Assembly (NCBI GenBank): GCA_003142375.1
Contig: PLME01000014.1
Span: 7,830 to 71,829 of the forward strand
Reading direction: 5' to 3'
DNA: 64,000 nt
Origin: Dehalococcoidia bacterium
Lineage (GTDB): Bacteria; Chloroflexota; Dehalococcoidia; GIF9; UBA5629
Shown here: positions 9,620-18,739 of the stretch, one piece after another
How positions within the stretch are numbered: the stretch's first letter is position 1
Layout: each line of letters opens with the position of its first letter
Translations under genes and position numbers: made by a program
The notes under the pieces: generated by a model
Databases searched by the model: none
The model's input: the letters and a program-made list of their open reading frames with translations, nothing else
What the model was told of the DNA's origin: nothing

Positions 9620-11941
9620 TTAGGCGGCGGCCAGGGGCAATTCGATCACAAAACAGGCCCCCTGGCCCGGTTTGCTCTCGGCATAAATGTTGCCATTATG
9701 TTCCCTGATAATACCGTAACTGATGCTGAGTCCCAGCCCGGTGCCTTTGCCCATTTCCTTGGTGGTGAAAAACGGATCGAAGATGTGGGTCAGGTTGGCG
9801 GGCAAAATTCCCGGCCCGTCGTCCTTAAACACTATTTTAACCATGTCCTGTATTCGCACGCTGCTCACCTGGAGTGAGCCTTTCTTATTAGCTTCGTACA
9901 TAAAATATTCGGCATTGAGGACGATATTCAGGAAAACCTGCTGCATCTGGGACACGTCCAGCATCAACTTGGGCAATTCATCGCAAAACTGTGTGGATAC
10001 TTCTATGCCTGATTTTTTCATATATGTGCGGCGCAATTTGATTACACTTTCGATTATGGCGTTGAGATCGGCGGCCTGCTTATGCGGCTTCTGCCCGCGG
10101 GCAAAGATGAGAAACTCACTTAAAATGCTGGCTGCACGGTTTGCTTCCCTGCAAATAGTGCCCGCATCTTCCTTAACGCTCTCAGGGATATCCTGCTTTT
10201 CTATCAGCAGCTGTGATAGGCCGATCACACCGGTCAGCGGGTTGTTGATCTCATGGGCCAGTCCGGCAGCCATCTCACCCATAGATGATAACCGGTCGGC
10301 CCTGACCAGCTTCTCCGTCATTTTCTTGTGCTCGGTAAGGTCGGAGAACAGCACTGCGTACCTGCCGCGTTTAGGGCTCAGGCCGTTAACACGGAAATAT
10401 TTATCGAGGGTGGCGGAGTAGAACTCCTCTATATGCATGTTCTTGCCCTCCGACACAATGCTCTCCCATATCTCTGCCGTGAGCAACCTCATGGTGGGAA
10501 ATACTTCCCACATGGTCTTGCCGATGATATCATTGGCTTTAACCCCGGTAATCTGCTCAAAGGCCGGGTTCACTTCCAGAAAACGAGCTTCAACTGCGGC
10601 ACCACCTTCTCCATAAGTCACCTCAAATACGGCAAAGCCGTCATGCATGCTGTCGAATATAATGCGATACTGCTCCTCGCTCTCCTTCAATGCCTGCTCC
10701 GCCTTCTTACGGTCCGTTATATCCCGCAGTACAACCTGGAACTTCTCTACCTGGCCTTTTTCATTGGAGAGCGCACGCAACGTCTGTTCCATCCACCTTG
10801 TGCTGTTGCCTTTGACCAGAGGTTGAATATCGTAAATAACCCGGTCCGGTTCGGTCAATAGCTCCTCTATTGAGGCCGTGAAGATCGGGTATTGATGCTC
10901 ATCCATCATGGATAAATAGCTTCTGCCCACGATTTCCCTGCTCAATTTGCCGTAGAACTTGCAGAAAGCTCCGTTGGCAAAGGTAATGGTGCCGTCTGGA
11001 ATAAACCTGCATATCAACTCCAACTGGTCTTCTACGATGGCGCGGTATTTCTTCTCACTTTCCTTTAAGGCTTCTTCCAGATATTTTCGTTCGGTTATAT
11101 CATGGATAATGATGCTGAATCCTATGACCTTATCTTCATAAAGGATGTCGGTTGGGCTGGTATTGCACCATACAATGCGGCCGCTCTTGTGGATAACACG
11201 GAAATCCAATGTAGCCCTGGCGCCGTTTTCTCTGACAGCTCCACTGAAGAGCTTAATAATCTGGTCCGCATCATCCTTATGCATGAAATCCACAAACAAC
11301 TTGTCTATTAACTCTTCACGCGAATATCCAGTCATCTGGCATAGTGTATTGTTAACAAAGTTAATGTGCCCCGCCACATTGATGGTAGCCATACCGGCGC
11401 CGGCGCTCTCCACCAGCCTGCGGTATTTCGATTCGCTCTCCTTGAGCGCTCCCTCAACCTTTTTCCGTTCGGTAATGTCACGTCCAATGATCAGGCAATA
11501 TTCTTTCCCGTTATGCAGCATGTAATTTATCGTCGTATCAACCGGGAAGGTGTAGCCGTCTTTGTTGCGCTGCAGCGTTTCTATCCTCACTGAACCGGCG
11601 GCCCTGACCTTTTTAAACATCTTGTACCAGGCGGCCACATCGCGAATTACATCGATGTCCGTCATCTTCATCTTCAACAGCTCTTCCAATGAATAACCCA
11701 GCGACTGACAGGCAACTTCATTGACGATCAGGAAGGCCGCATCGGCGGTTACCAGATAAACATAGTCCGCCGATCGGTGAATGAGGTTTAGGATATGTCT
11801 GGGAATATCGAGCTCTTTTACTTCGGCTTTTATTTCGGGCGGATCGATATTGCGTTCGCGCAGGTTTACATGCAGAACCGATTGACGGTTAACTTTTTTC
11901 TCTATCGATTTCTTACCGCTATCCATAAAATAAATAGGCAC
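9620..11941 (-). CDS. Multi-PAS sensor histidine kinase
   Basis: Repeated PAS/PAC segments ending in DITERKK/DITDRKKAE; H-box GLAHEINNPLTGVIGLSQLL; ATPase GKGTGLGLSISYGIIREHNG. Confidence 0.93.
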   Translation of the reverse strand: MPIYFMDSGKKSIEKKVNRQSVLHVNLRERNIDPPEIKAEVKELDIPRHILNLIHRSADYVYLVTADAAFLIVNEVACQSLGYSLEELLKMKMTDIDVIRDVAAWYKMFKKVRAAGSVRIETLQRNKDGYTFPVDTTINYMLHNGKEYCLIIGRDITERKKVEGALKESESKYRRLVESAGAGMATINVAGHINFVNNTLCQMTGYSREELIDKLFVDFMHKDDADQIIKLFSGAVRENGARATLDFRVIHKSGRIVWCNTSPTDILYEDKVIGFSIIIHDITERKYLEEALKESEKKYRAIVEDQLELICRFIPDGTITFANGAFCKFYGKLSREIVGRSYLSMMDEHQYPIFTASIEELLTEPDRVIYDIQPLVKGNSTRWMEQTLRALSNEKGQVEKFQVVLRDITDRKKAEQALKESEEQYRIIFDSMHDGFAVFEVTYGEGGAAVEARFLEVNPAFEQITGVKANDIIGKTMWEVFPTMRLLTAEIWESIVSEGKNMHIEEFYSATLDKYFRVNGLSPKRGRYAVLFSDLTEHKKMTEKLVRADRLSSMGEMAAGLAHEINNPLTGVIGLSQLLIEKQDIPESVKEDAGTICREANRAASILSEFLIFARGQKPHKQAADLNAIIESVIKLRRTYMKKSGIEVSTQFCDELPKLMLDVSQMQQVFLNIVLNAEYFMYEANKKGSLQVSSVRIQDMVKIVFKDDGPGILPANLTHIFDPFFTTKEMGKGTGLGLSISYGIIREHNGNIYAESKPGQGACFVIELPLAAA

Positions 11942-12137
11942 AGCTTACATATAAGAAAACGGGCTGTACCACTGAAAAGTTTATTAACTCTCTTTGCTTA
12001 TAATTTATAGCCGACCTCTTTAAGTAACAAAATCGCTTTTATTATATTGACCCGATATTTGTACATGTTTTTTCTATGTGTACTATCAAGTCCGGACATT
12101 CTTATACATATTTTTTAATTTAGTCCCTTGGAAATAT

Positions 12138-12160
12138 AATATACTAAAAATCAGTATATT
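12138..12160. promoter_or_regulatory. Inverted repeat AATATACT-N7-AGTATATT upstream of the CoA-disulfide reductase-like gene
   Basis: Perfect 8-bp arms about 60 bp before the CDS at 12219. Confidence 0.4.
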
Positions 12161-12218
12161 TTCAATGTCTGCAGATAATATCTTTTATATAAGTTAAATC
12201 TTTTGATGAGGCAGGGCG

Positions 12219-13904
12219 ATGGATAAAAAGAAAAATTTCGTGATAATCGGCGGAGGCGCATGCGGCCCCAAAGCAGCCGCAAGGGCGCGCAGGCTGGATG
12301 CCAATGCTAATATAACTATGGTTCAGGATGAGATTTATACATCTTATGCCGCCTGCGGGCTTCCCTATTTTATCTCAGGTTTGGTGAAGTCGGGAAACGA
12401 GCTGATGGTACGTAACGCCGAGGCCTTTAAAAAGATCAGCAATGTAGATGTCCTGATACACACCAGGGCGGACAGCATTGACCGGTCGGCCCACAAAGTG
12501 CATATTACCAATTTGACGGACGGCCAAACTTCTACACTCGATTATGACAAGCTGGTACTGGCCACCGGCGCCGACCCTATCGTGCCGCCCATCAAGGGCA
12601 TCAACCTGCAGGGTATACATGTGCTCAAAAAAATACCGGATGCAGAAGAAATCATGGCATTAATGACCGCTTCACGCACACATAGAGCTGTTATCGTAGG
12701 AGCGGGTTTGATCGGCATGGAAATGGCGGAAAGCCTGGTAACCAAAGGCTTCGAAGTGACCGTTGTTGAGGCGCTGGACAGGCTTCTGGCTGCCGTCGTC
12801 GATGAAGAGATCAGCGACCTCGTTGCAAGACATGTAAAAAGCAAGGGGGTCACCCTCAAATTAGGGCAGAAGATCGTGGCATTCGAGGGGGAAGGCCGGG
12901 TCCAACGCTCGATTACCGATAAGGAAAGCATCGACGCTGACGTGGTCATTTTCGCCATCGGTATACGCCCCAATTCCAGACTGGCCAGGGAGGCCGGGCT
13001 GGAGGTCGGCGCCTTCGGGGATATAGTTGTCGACCAGCACCTGCGGACCAGCGATCCGGATATATATGCCGGGGGCGATTGCGTGGCCAACATTAATCTT
13101 ATTACAGGTCAAAAAGTCTTTGTGCCCCTGGGTTCTACGGCCAATAAACACGGACATGTCATAGCGGCCAACATGACGGGCGGCGACCAAATATGGCCGG
13201 GTATCGTATCCACGGCCTGTGTTAAGGTCTTCGATTTCAATATCGGGCGTACCGGGTTGGGCGAAAAAGAGGCCGTAACCGCAGGCTATAACGTTGTTAC
13301 CGGCCTGATACCGGGACTGGACTTGCCGGAATATTACCCCGGCAGCAAAGAGGTAATTATAAAGCTTGTTGTGGACGCCGCAACTCACCGCATACTGGGC
13401 GGACAGGGCACAGGGCCTGGAGAGGTCATCAAACGCACAGATGTGCTGGCCACCGCCATCACCATGGGCATGACGGTGGATACTCTGGCCAACCTCGACC
13501 TGGCCTACGCACCACCCTACAATTCCTCGCTCGATATCCTGCACCATCTGGCCAACCTGGTGCTGAATAAGATAGCCGGAAGAATCCAGGGGATTAAGCC
13601 CAAAAAAGTGAAAGAAAAAATAGATAAAAAAGAGGATTTTACTCTGCTTGATGTCAGGAGCCGCGGCGAATTTCAAACCGCCAGGATAGAGTCGCCTCAA
13701 ACATGCCTGCTGCCTCAATCGAGGCTCCGCCAGGAGATACAGACTTTGCCCAAAGATAAGGAGATCGTGGTGATGTGCCACCGGGGAAGCCGTGCCTACC
13801 AGGCAGCCTGTACCCTCAAAGGAGCGGGCATGAAGGACGTTAAATTTATGGAAGGCAGCCTGACCTGCTGGTGCGATGATGTGGTCGGCAAGCCGCCTTT
13901 ATAA
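12219..13904 (+). CDS. FAD/NAD(P) disulfide oxidoreductase with C-terminal rhodanese domain (CoA-disulfide reductase type)
   Basis: IIGGGACGPKAAARARRLD, SYAACGLPYFISG redox Cys, YAGGDCVAN, rhodanese VVMCHRGSRAYQAA. Confidence 0.9.
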   Translation: MDKKKNFVIIGGGACGPKAAARARRLDANANITMVQDEIYTSYAACGLPYFISGLVKSGNELMVRNAEAFKKISNVDVLIHTRADSIDRSAHKVHITNLTDGQTSTLDYDKLVLATGADPIVPPIKGINLQGIHVLKKIPDAEEIMALMTASRTHRAVIVGAGLIGMEMAESLVTKGFEVTVVEALDRLLAAVVDEEISDLVARHVKSKGVTLKLGQKIVAFEGEGRVQRSITDKESIDADVVIFAIGIRPNSRLAREAGLEVGAFGDIVVDQHLRTSDPDIYAGGDCVANINLITGQKVFVPLGSTANKHGHVIAANMTGGDQIWPGIVSTACVKVFDFNIGRTGLGEKEAVTAGYNVVTGLIPGLDLPEYYPGSKEVIIKLVVDAATHRILGGQGTGPGEVIKRTDVLATAITMGMTVDTLANLDLAYAPPYNSSLDILHHLANLVLNKIAGRIQGIKPKKVKEKIDKKEDFTLLDVRSRGEFQTARIESPQTCLLPQSRLRQEIQTLPKDKEIVVMCHRGSRAYQAACTLKGAGMKDVKFMEGSLTCWCDDVVGKPPL

Positions 13905-13923
13905 TCGCGTTTCTCTGAATATA

Positions 13924-13955
13924 AACGGCCGCCGGAAAATTTTCCGGCGGCCGTT
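13924..13955. terminator. Palindromic terminator between convergent genes
   Basis: AACGGCCGCCGGAAAATTTTCCGGCGGCCGTT, perfect palindrome in the convergent gap. Confidence 0.8.
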
Positions 13956-13985
13956 AAATAGACTATTTTTAATTATACTTGCGCT

Positions 13986-15677
13986 TTATGCCTTAGCTTT
14001 TTTAGCGTCATCCTCCACCAGCAGGCGTTTGAGGACCTTGCCTACCATGGTCTTGGGCAGTGCGTCACGGAATTCAATAAACTTGGGGATCTTGTATCCC
14101 ACCAGCGTCTCCTTACACAATGCCTGTATCTCTTCGGCTGTTGCTGTCTTGCCGGGACTTAGCACTACCCAGGCTTTAACAGCTTCGCCCTGTTTGGCAT
14201 CCGGTATACCGGCCACAGCCACTTCGGACACGGCAGGATGCTTGCTGATAACCTCTTCAACCTCGCGCGGCCATACCTGGAAACCGCTGGGCTTAATAAG
14301 CTCCTTCTTACGTGACGTGATGAAAACGTATCCGTCCTCATCCATGTAGCCTACGTCACCGGTATACAGCCAGTTATCCCTGAGCATTTCCTTGGTCTCC
14401 TCCGGCTTGTTCCAGTATCCCACCATAAGCTGCGGAGCTTTGAAGATGATCTCGCCTTCTTTGCCTGCCGGCATCTCACCCTCGCCTGTCTCGATATCGC
14501 CAATGCGTATGATCACATCGGGCAGGGGCATACCCACCGAACCCTGCTTCCACTTTCCGGCAAAGGGAGTGCAGGTGCAGGCCATCGTGGTCTCGGTGAG
14601 TCCATACCCTTCTACGATGCGTGCGCCGGTGAGCTCCTCAAAACGTTTCTTGGTATCGGCCAGCAACGGTGCAGCGCCCGAATTGCAGCATTTCATGGAA
14701 TGGAAATCGACTTTGCCGGCCTTGACCTTGGGATGCTCCAGCAACGATATAAACATGGCGGGCACCGCCGGGAAATATGCCGGCTTATCGTTTTCGATTG
14801 ATGCGATCACATCATCACGGTCACGAGGGTTGGCTACCAGCGACAGGGACATATGGCTGACGATAGCCGTGCTCATTACGGCATATGTGCCGAAAGAATG
14901 GAAGAGCGGCAACAGCATGGCCATAACATCTTTATAAGGCTCGGCCATAGCCCCGACCCAGGTTTTGAATTGCAGGCCCGTCATGACCTGTGAAATATGT
15001 GTCCCCACCACACCTTTGGGCAATCCCGTGGTGCCTCCGCTGAAGAGTATCAATGCGGGGTCGCCGGGCAAAACTTTCACATCGGGCCGTTTGGCGCCGG
15101 CTTTCTCTTTTAAAAGGTCCTGCAGCCAATGGTCTCCAGACTGGAGCTCGATGTAATGGCCCTGCTTCTTTTCCATCAGCAGAGTGAAAAGCACTTTGAG
15201 CACCGGGGGCAAATATTCCTTAATATTGGTGGCAATGACATTTTTAACGCTTGTATGCGATTGTACCTTTTTCACACTGTTATAGAACGGGGTTAAAACC
15301 ACCACGGTTTCCGCCCCGCAATCCTTGAGGGCATGTTCCAGTTCCGCTTCGGTGTACATGGGATTAACGTGCACCATAATGGCGCCAGCCTTCCAGGCTC
15401 CCCAGCGGCAGATTATGGCCTGGGGACAGTTGGGCATCAACAGCGCCACACGGTCGCCCTTCTTGACATTTTTAGCAGCCAGGGCGGCGGCAAACTCATC
15501 GCTGAGTTTGTTGACCTCAGCGTAAGACATTTTCCTTTTTTTGAAATGCAAAAACGTAGCATCAGGATGCTCTTTGGCTGCCTCATCTACATAATCGACC
15601 AGCGTCATTTGCGGATACGGCTCCAGTGAATGTGGCACTCCCGGGTCGTAGTTTTTAAACCATCTGTATTCTGCCAT
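13986..15677 (-). CDS. Long-chain acyl-CoA synthetase (AMP-binding), full length
   Basis: ILFSGGTTGLPKGVVGTH, YGLTETTM, WLYTGDVGYMDEDGYVFITSRKKELIKPSGFQVWPREVEEVI, PKTMVGKVLKR. Confidence 0.93.
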   Translation of the reverse strand: MAEYRWFKNYDPGVPHSLEPYPQMTLVDYVDEAAKEHPDATFLHFKKRKMSYAEVNKLSDEFAAALAAKNVKKGDRVALLMPNCPQAIICRWGAWKAGAIMVHVNPMYTEAELEHALKDCGAETVVVLTPFYNSVKKVQSHTSVKNVIATNIKEYLPPVLKVLFTLLMEKKQGHYIELQSGDHWLQDLLKEKAGAKRPDVKVLPGDPALILFSGGTTGLPKGVVGTHISQVMTGLQFKTWVGAMAEPYKDVMAMLLPLFHSFGTYAVMSTAIVSHMSLSLVANPRDRDDVIASIENDKPAYFPAVPAMFISLLEHPKVKAGKVDFHSMKCCNSGAAPLLADTKKRFEELTGARIVEGYGLTETTMACTCTPFAGKWKQGSVGMPLPDVIIRIGDIETGEGEMPAGKEGEIIFKAPQLMVGYWNKPEETKEMLRDNWLYTGDVGYMDEDGYVFITSRKKELIKPSGFQVWPREVEEVISKHPAVSEVAVAGIPDAKQGEAVKAWVVLSPGKTATAEEIQALCKETLVGYKIPKFIEFRDALPKTMVGKVLKRLLVEDDAKKAKA

Positions 15678-15702
15678 TTTGGTACCTCCTAAAAAATTAA
15701 TG

Positions 15703-17118
15703 TCAGGGTTTATTTTCAGTTATTTTGCCGGCGGCCTTGACCATGTCCCGTTTGCGCCCGTTCAGGAAAAGGTAGCCGTCGGCATCCAGATATCCGATAT
15801 CACCCGTACGCAACCACCCATCTGCCATTGTGGAAGCAGTTTCCTGCGGCTGTTTCCAGTAGCCCGACATCAAGTTGGGGGCTTTGATATAAACCTCACC
15901 TGGTTCCCCAACTCCCAGAGTACGCCCCGTCTCCGTGTCTGCCAGCTTGACCACCACGTCGGGCAAAGGCAATCCTACGGAGCGCGCTTTACCTGCTCCG
16001 GGAACGGGCGCCATCACAGGCGCCTCCATAGCTTCCGTCAAGCTGTAATTATCTATCAGCCCGATGCCGGTCACTTCTTGGAATCTCTCCCTTACTTCCA
16101 CCGGGAGTTTATCTGCACCCGATATACAAATCCGCAGCCCCTTTATATTTGCCTTGCCTGACTTGATCTTAATGTGGTCCAACAGGTTGGCATAAAAATG
16201 CGGAATATCCATCATCACGGCGGGCCCGTATTTTTTGATGCTCCTGATAATCTCCGCCCAATCCAGAGGGTTGGGGATAAGGATACATGATGAATGATTG
16301 ATCATGGCGATCCCCAGAGCTCCTGCGAAACCCAGGGCATGGAACATCGGCATAGAGAGCATTACCCCGTCATCCCATTCATAAATAACCGGGTATAACC
16401 AGGCATTAACCTGCATGGCCGTTATAATCAGTGCCTGATGCGTTCCTACTGCACCTTTGGCCGGCCCTGTGGTTCCTCCGCTGAACAGTATCACCGCCGG
16501 GTCCGATGGACTTATATCTATATACGGACGTCCTGCGTTTTTATACTTTTTTATCAGGTCCAGAAAAAATACATCTCCCTGCTCTAACCTGACGCGGCCG
16601 CCATTTTTCCTTTCCTGCGTTAGAGTATAGACAAAACTCATATTGGCCGGCATATAGTCCTTGATGCTGGTGGCGATGACGGTTTTGATATTGGTCCCGG
16701 CCTGCATTTTCTTCACAATATCGTAAAACGGGTTTAATACAATCACGGCAGCCGGATCAATTTCTTTCAGGATGTGCTGCAACTCAAATTCTGTAGCCAG
16801 GGGATCAACAGGCACCGCAACAGCACCCGCCCGCCATATGCCCTGAAATCCAATCACCATTTGCGGCGAATTGGGCAGCAACATGGCCACTCTATCGCCT
16901 TTTTTAATACCCATGGCTGCCAGCCCCACGGCCAGCGCATTGCTGAATCGGACGTAATCGTCATACAGAAGTTTGCCGCCTTGAAAAAAGAATACCGCCC
17001 TGTACGGTCTGGCCTGGGCCGACTCGTCAACCACATCGATCATCGTCCTCTGAGGGTACGGTTGCAATGTGTACGGGACATCCTTACCGTAATGCTTAAA
17101 CCAGGGATATTCTTCCAT
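15703..17118 (-). CDS. Acyl-CoA synthetase paralog lacking the C-terminal subdomain
   Basis: ILFSGGTTGPAKGAVGTH and WLRTGDIGYLDADGYLFLNGRKRDMVKAAGKITENKP*; stops just after the hinge motif. Confidence 0.85.
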   Translation of the reverse strand: MEEYPWFKHYGKDVPYTLQPYPQRTMIDVVDESAQARPYRAVFFFQGGKLLYDDYVRFSNALAVGLAAMGIKKGDRVAMLLPNSPQMVIGFQGIWRAGAVAVPVDPLATEFELQHILKEIDPAAVIVLNPFYDIVKKMQAGTNIKTVIATSIKDYMPANMSFVYTLTQERKNGGRVRLEQGDVFFLDLIKKYKNAGRPYIDISPSDPAVILFSGGTTGPAKGAVGTHQALIITAMQVNAWLYPVIYEWDDGVMLSMPMFHALGFAGALGIAMINHSSCILIPNPLDWAEIIRSIKKYGPAVMMDIPHFYANLLDHIKIKSGKANIKGLRICISGADKLPVEVRERFQEVTGIGLIDNYSLTEAMEAPVMAPVPGAGKARSVGLPLPDVVVKLADTETGRTLGVGEPGEVYIKAPNLMSGYWKQPQETASTMADGWLRTGDIGYLDADGYLFLNGRKRDMVKAAGKITENKP

Positions 17119-17190
17119 GCGAAAAGCTCCGTTCCCGGCGCGCTATGAAAAACTGCAGGAACCCGCCCGCCCGGACATCCTATATCATTG

Positions 17191-17204
17191 ATTGACTGGT
17201 CAAT
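17191..17204. promoter_or_regulatory. Palindrome ATTGACTGGTCAAT upstream of the acyl-CoA synthetase pair (TetR-type operator candidate)
   Basis: Perfect 6-2-6 palindrome ~73 bp upstream of the start at 17118. Confidence 0.45.
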
Positions 17205-17263
17205 TGTAACACAGTGAAGCAGATTGTCAAGTGAGGGCCCTTCTATTACCCAAATTATGCGGA

Positions 17264-18307
17264 CTACTGTCGCTGCATTCGCCGCAACTGCCCGCAGGCA
17301 GCCTCTATCCCTGCTCCACGCTGTTCCCTTTGCGTCACCGGTATATCCGCAGCTTCCAAAACCCGGCGGAATTCTGCAGCCTGGTCGGCCCGCGGCGGTT
17401 TATAATTTTTCCCTTCAACAGGATTAAGCGGGATGAGGTTTACATGGCAGTTTATGCCTTTCAATAATGCAGCCAGCCTGGCCACCTCCGACTGAGAGTC
17501 ATTGACCCCCATTAAAAGGCAGTACTCGAAGGTTACCCTGCGGCCGGTCTCCTTAAAATAATGGCGCCCGGCCTCGATGAGATCTTTTAGCGAATACCGG
17601 GACATACCCGGGACCAATCTTCTACGTAAGGCATCTTCGGAAGCATGTAGCGATATAGCCAGCGTCAGTTGCAGATGTTCAGCGGCCAACCTGTATATGC
17701 CGGGGACGTATCCTATAGTGCTGACCGTGATGTTACGCATCCCTATATTCAACTCCGAGTTCAACAGCTTAACGGCCGTTAGTGTCGCATCATAGTTCAT
17801 CAGGGGCTCGCCCATGCCCATGAATACCACATGGCTGACCCTGCCATCCGGAGGAAGCATTTTTTCGCGAACTGCAACCTCACCTACCGTCAGCACCTGA
17901 TCGATTATTTCACCCGCAGCCAGGTTGCGTTTAAATCCTCCGGCCCCTGTAGCGCAAAAGGAACACCCGATAGCACAGCCGACCTGAGTGGAAACACAGC
18001 AGGAAAAACGGTCTTCATAAGCCATGCCCACCGATTCGATCAAATCGCCGAAAGCCGGGCTTAGCAGTACCTTAAAGGTCATATCCTTGCCCCTTCGTGT
18101 CTTTACAATTTGTGAACGTCCGACTTCATAATCTTGACCCAGCCATGATCTGAATTTTGCGGGCAGATTGGACATCGCCGCAACTTCTTTGCAACCATGC
18201 CTGTAGACCAGATCGGCGACCTGCTTGCCCCTGTATCCCTTCTCCCCCGCCTCGGCAGCGATCAGTTTCAATTCATCATCCGACAAGCCCAGCAATATCT
18301 TTTTCAT
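17264..18307 (-). CDS. rlmN: Dual-specificity 23S rRNA/tRNA adenine-C2 methyltransferase RlmN
   Basis: Radical SAM motif CAIGCSFCATGAGGFKRNL; GMGEPLMNYD. Confidence 0.95.
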   Translation of the reverse strand: MKKILLGLSDDELKLIAAEAGEKGYRGKQVADLVYRHGCKEVAAMSNLPAKFRSWLGQDYEVGRSQIVKTRRGKDMTFKVLLSPAFGDLIESVGMAYEDRFSCCVSTQVGCAIGCSFCATGAGGFKRNLAAGEIIDQVLTVGEVAVREKMLPPDGRVSHVVFMGMGEPLMNYDATLTAVKLLNSELNIGMRNITVSTIGYVPGIYRLAAEHLQLTLAISLHASEDALRRRLVPGMSRYSLKDLIEAGRHYFKETGRRVTFEYCLLMGVNDSQSEVARLAALLKGINCHVNLIPLNPVEGKNYKPPRADQAAEFRRVLEAADIPVTQREQRGAGIEAACGQLRRMQRQ

Positions 18308-18353
18308 CCGAATATCCGCCTAATTATGTATGACCCTAAGGTATACTGCAAAC

Positions 18354-18700
18354 GAGCCGAATGGGACTTTGACCCCCCCGATCAATGGTGCTAGCATGGA
18401 GTTGAGGACAACCCAAGGCACTAGTCCTCGCGGAGGTGGTAAATGGTCAAAAAACAGGCCATGTTCGTAGAATGGCACTTTCCTCTGACTGGCTCTCCTG
18501 TGCCGGAGGGGTTAAGGTAAGCTTCGACCGTGCAGAACGGGAGAGCATGTAAAACTTCCGAGCTCTCCATTTGTAGCCGCAAGGCTGCATTAATGCGATA
18601 AAGTAGAGATTTCAGGCTTATCTGAAGGGGAGAGTAGGAAGGACTAAGGATCTGAATGATCAAGGGGGCCCCGATTAATCGGGGCCCCCTTATTTATTAG
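18354..18700 (+). ncRNA. Candidate structured non-coding RNA of unknown class, ending in a strong terminator
   Basis: Hairpins: GAGGAC/GTCCTC, TGGTC/GGCCA, GGCAC/GTGCC, GGAGAGC/GCTCTCC, TGTAGCC-GCAA-GGCTGCA, TTCAG/CTGAA; terminator 18662-18691; TATACT at 18342; no plausible plus-strand ORF. Confidence 0.5.
18662..18691 (+). terminator. Perfect 30-nt palindrome followed by a T-rich tract
   Basis: AAGGGGGCCCCGATTAATCGGGGCCCCCTT then TATTTATT. Confidence 0.85.
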
Positions 18701-18739
18701 GATTATGCATTCCAGGTAGTCATCAGGGCTGCCGTCCAT

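Noticed and set aside
18421-18663. 80-aa minus ORF within the candidate RNA region
   Set aside because: No SD or recognisable domain; the region is better explained by plus-strand RNA structure and a plus-oriented terminator.
18354-18700. RNase P RNA, tmRNA or group II intron
   Set aside because: Conserved cores (GAGGAAAGUCC/ACAGAA, TTCGA tRNA-like 3' end, domain V) were not found by eye; a covariance-model search is still needed.
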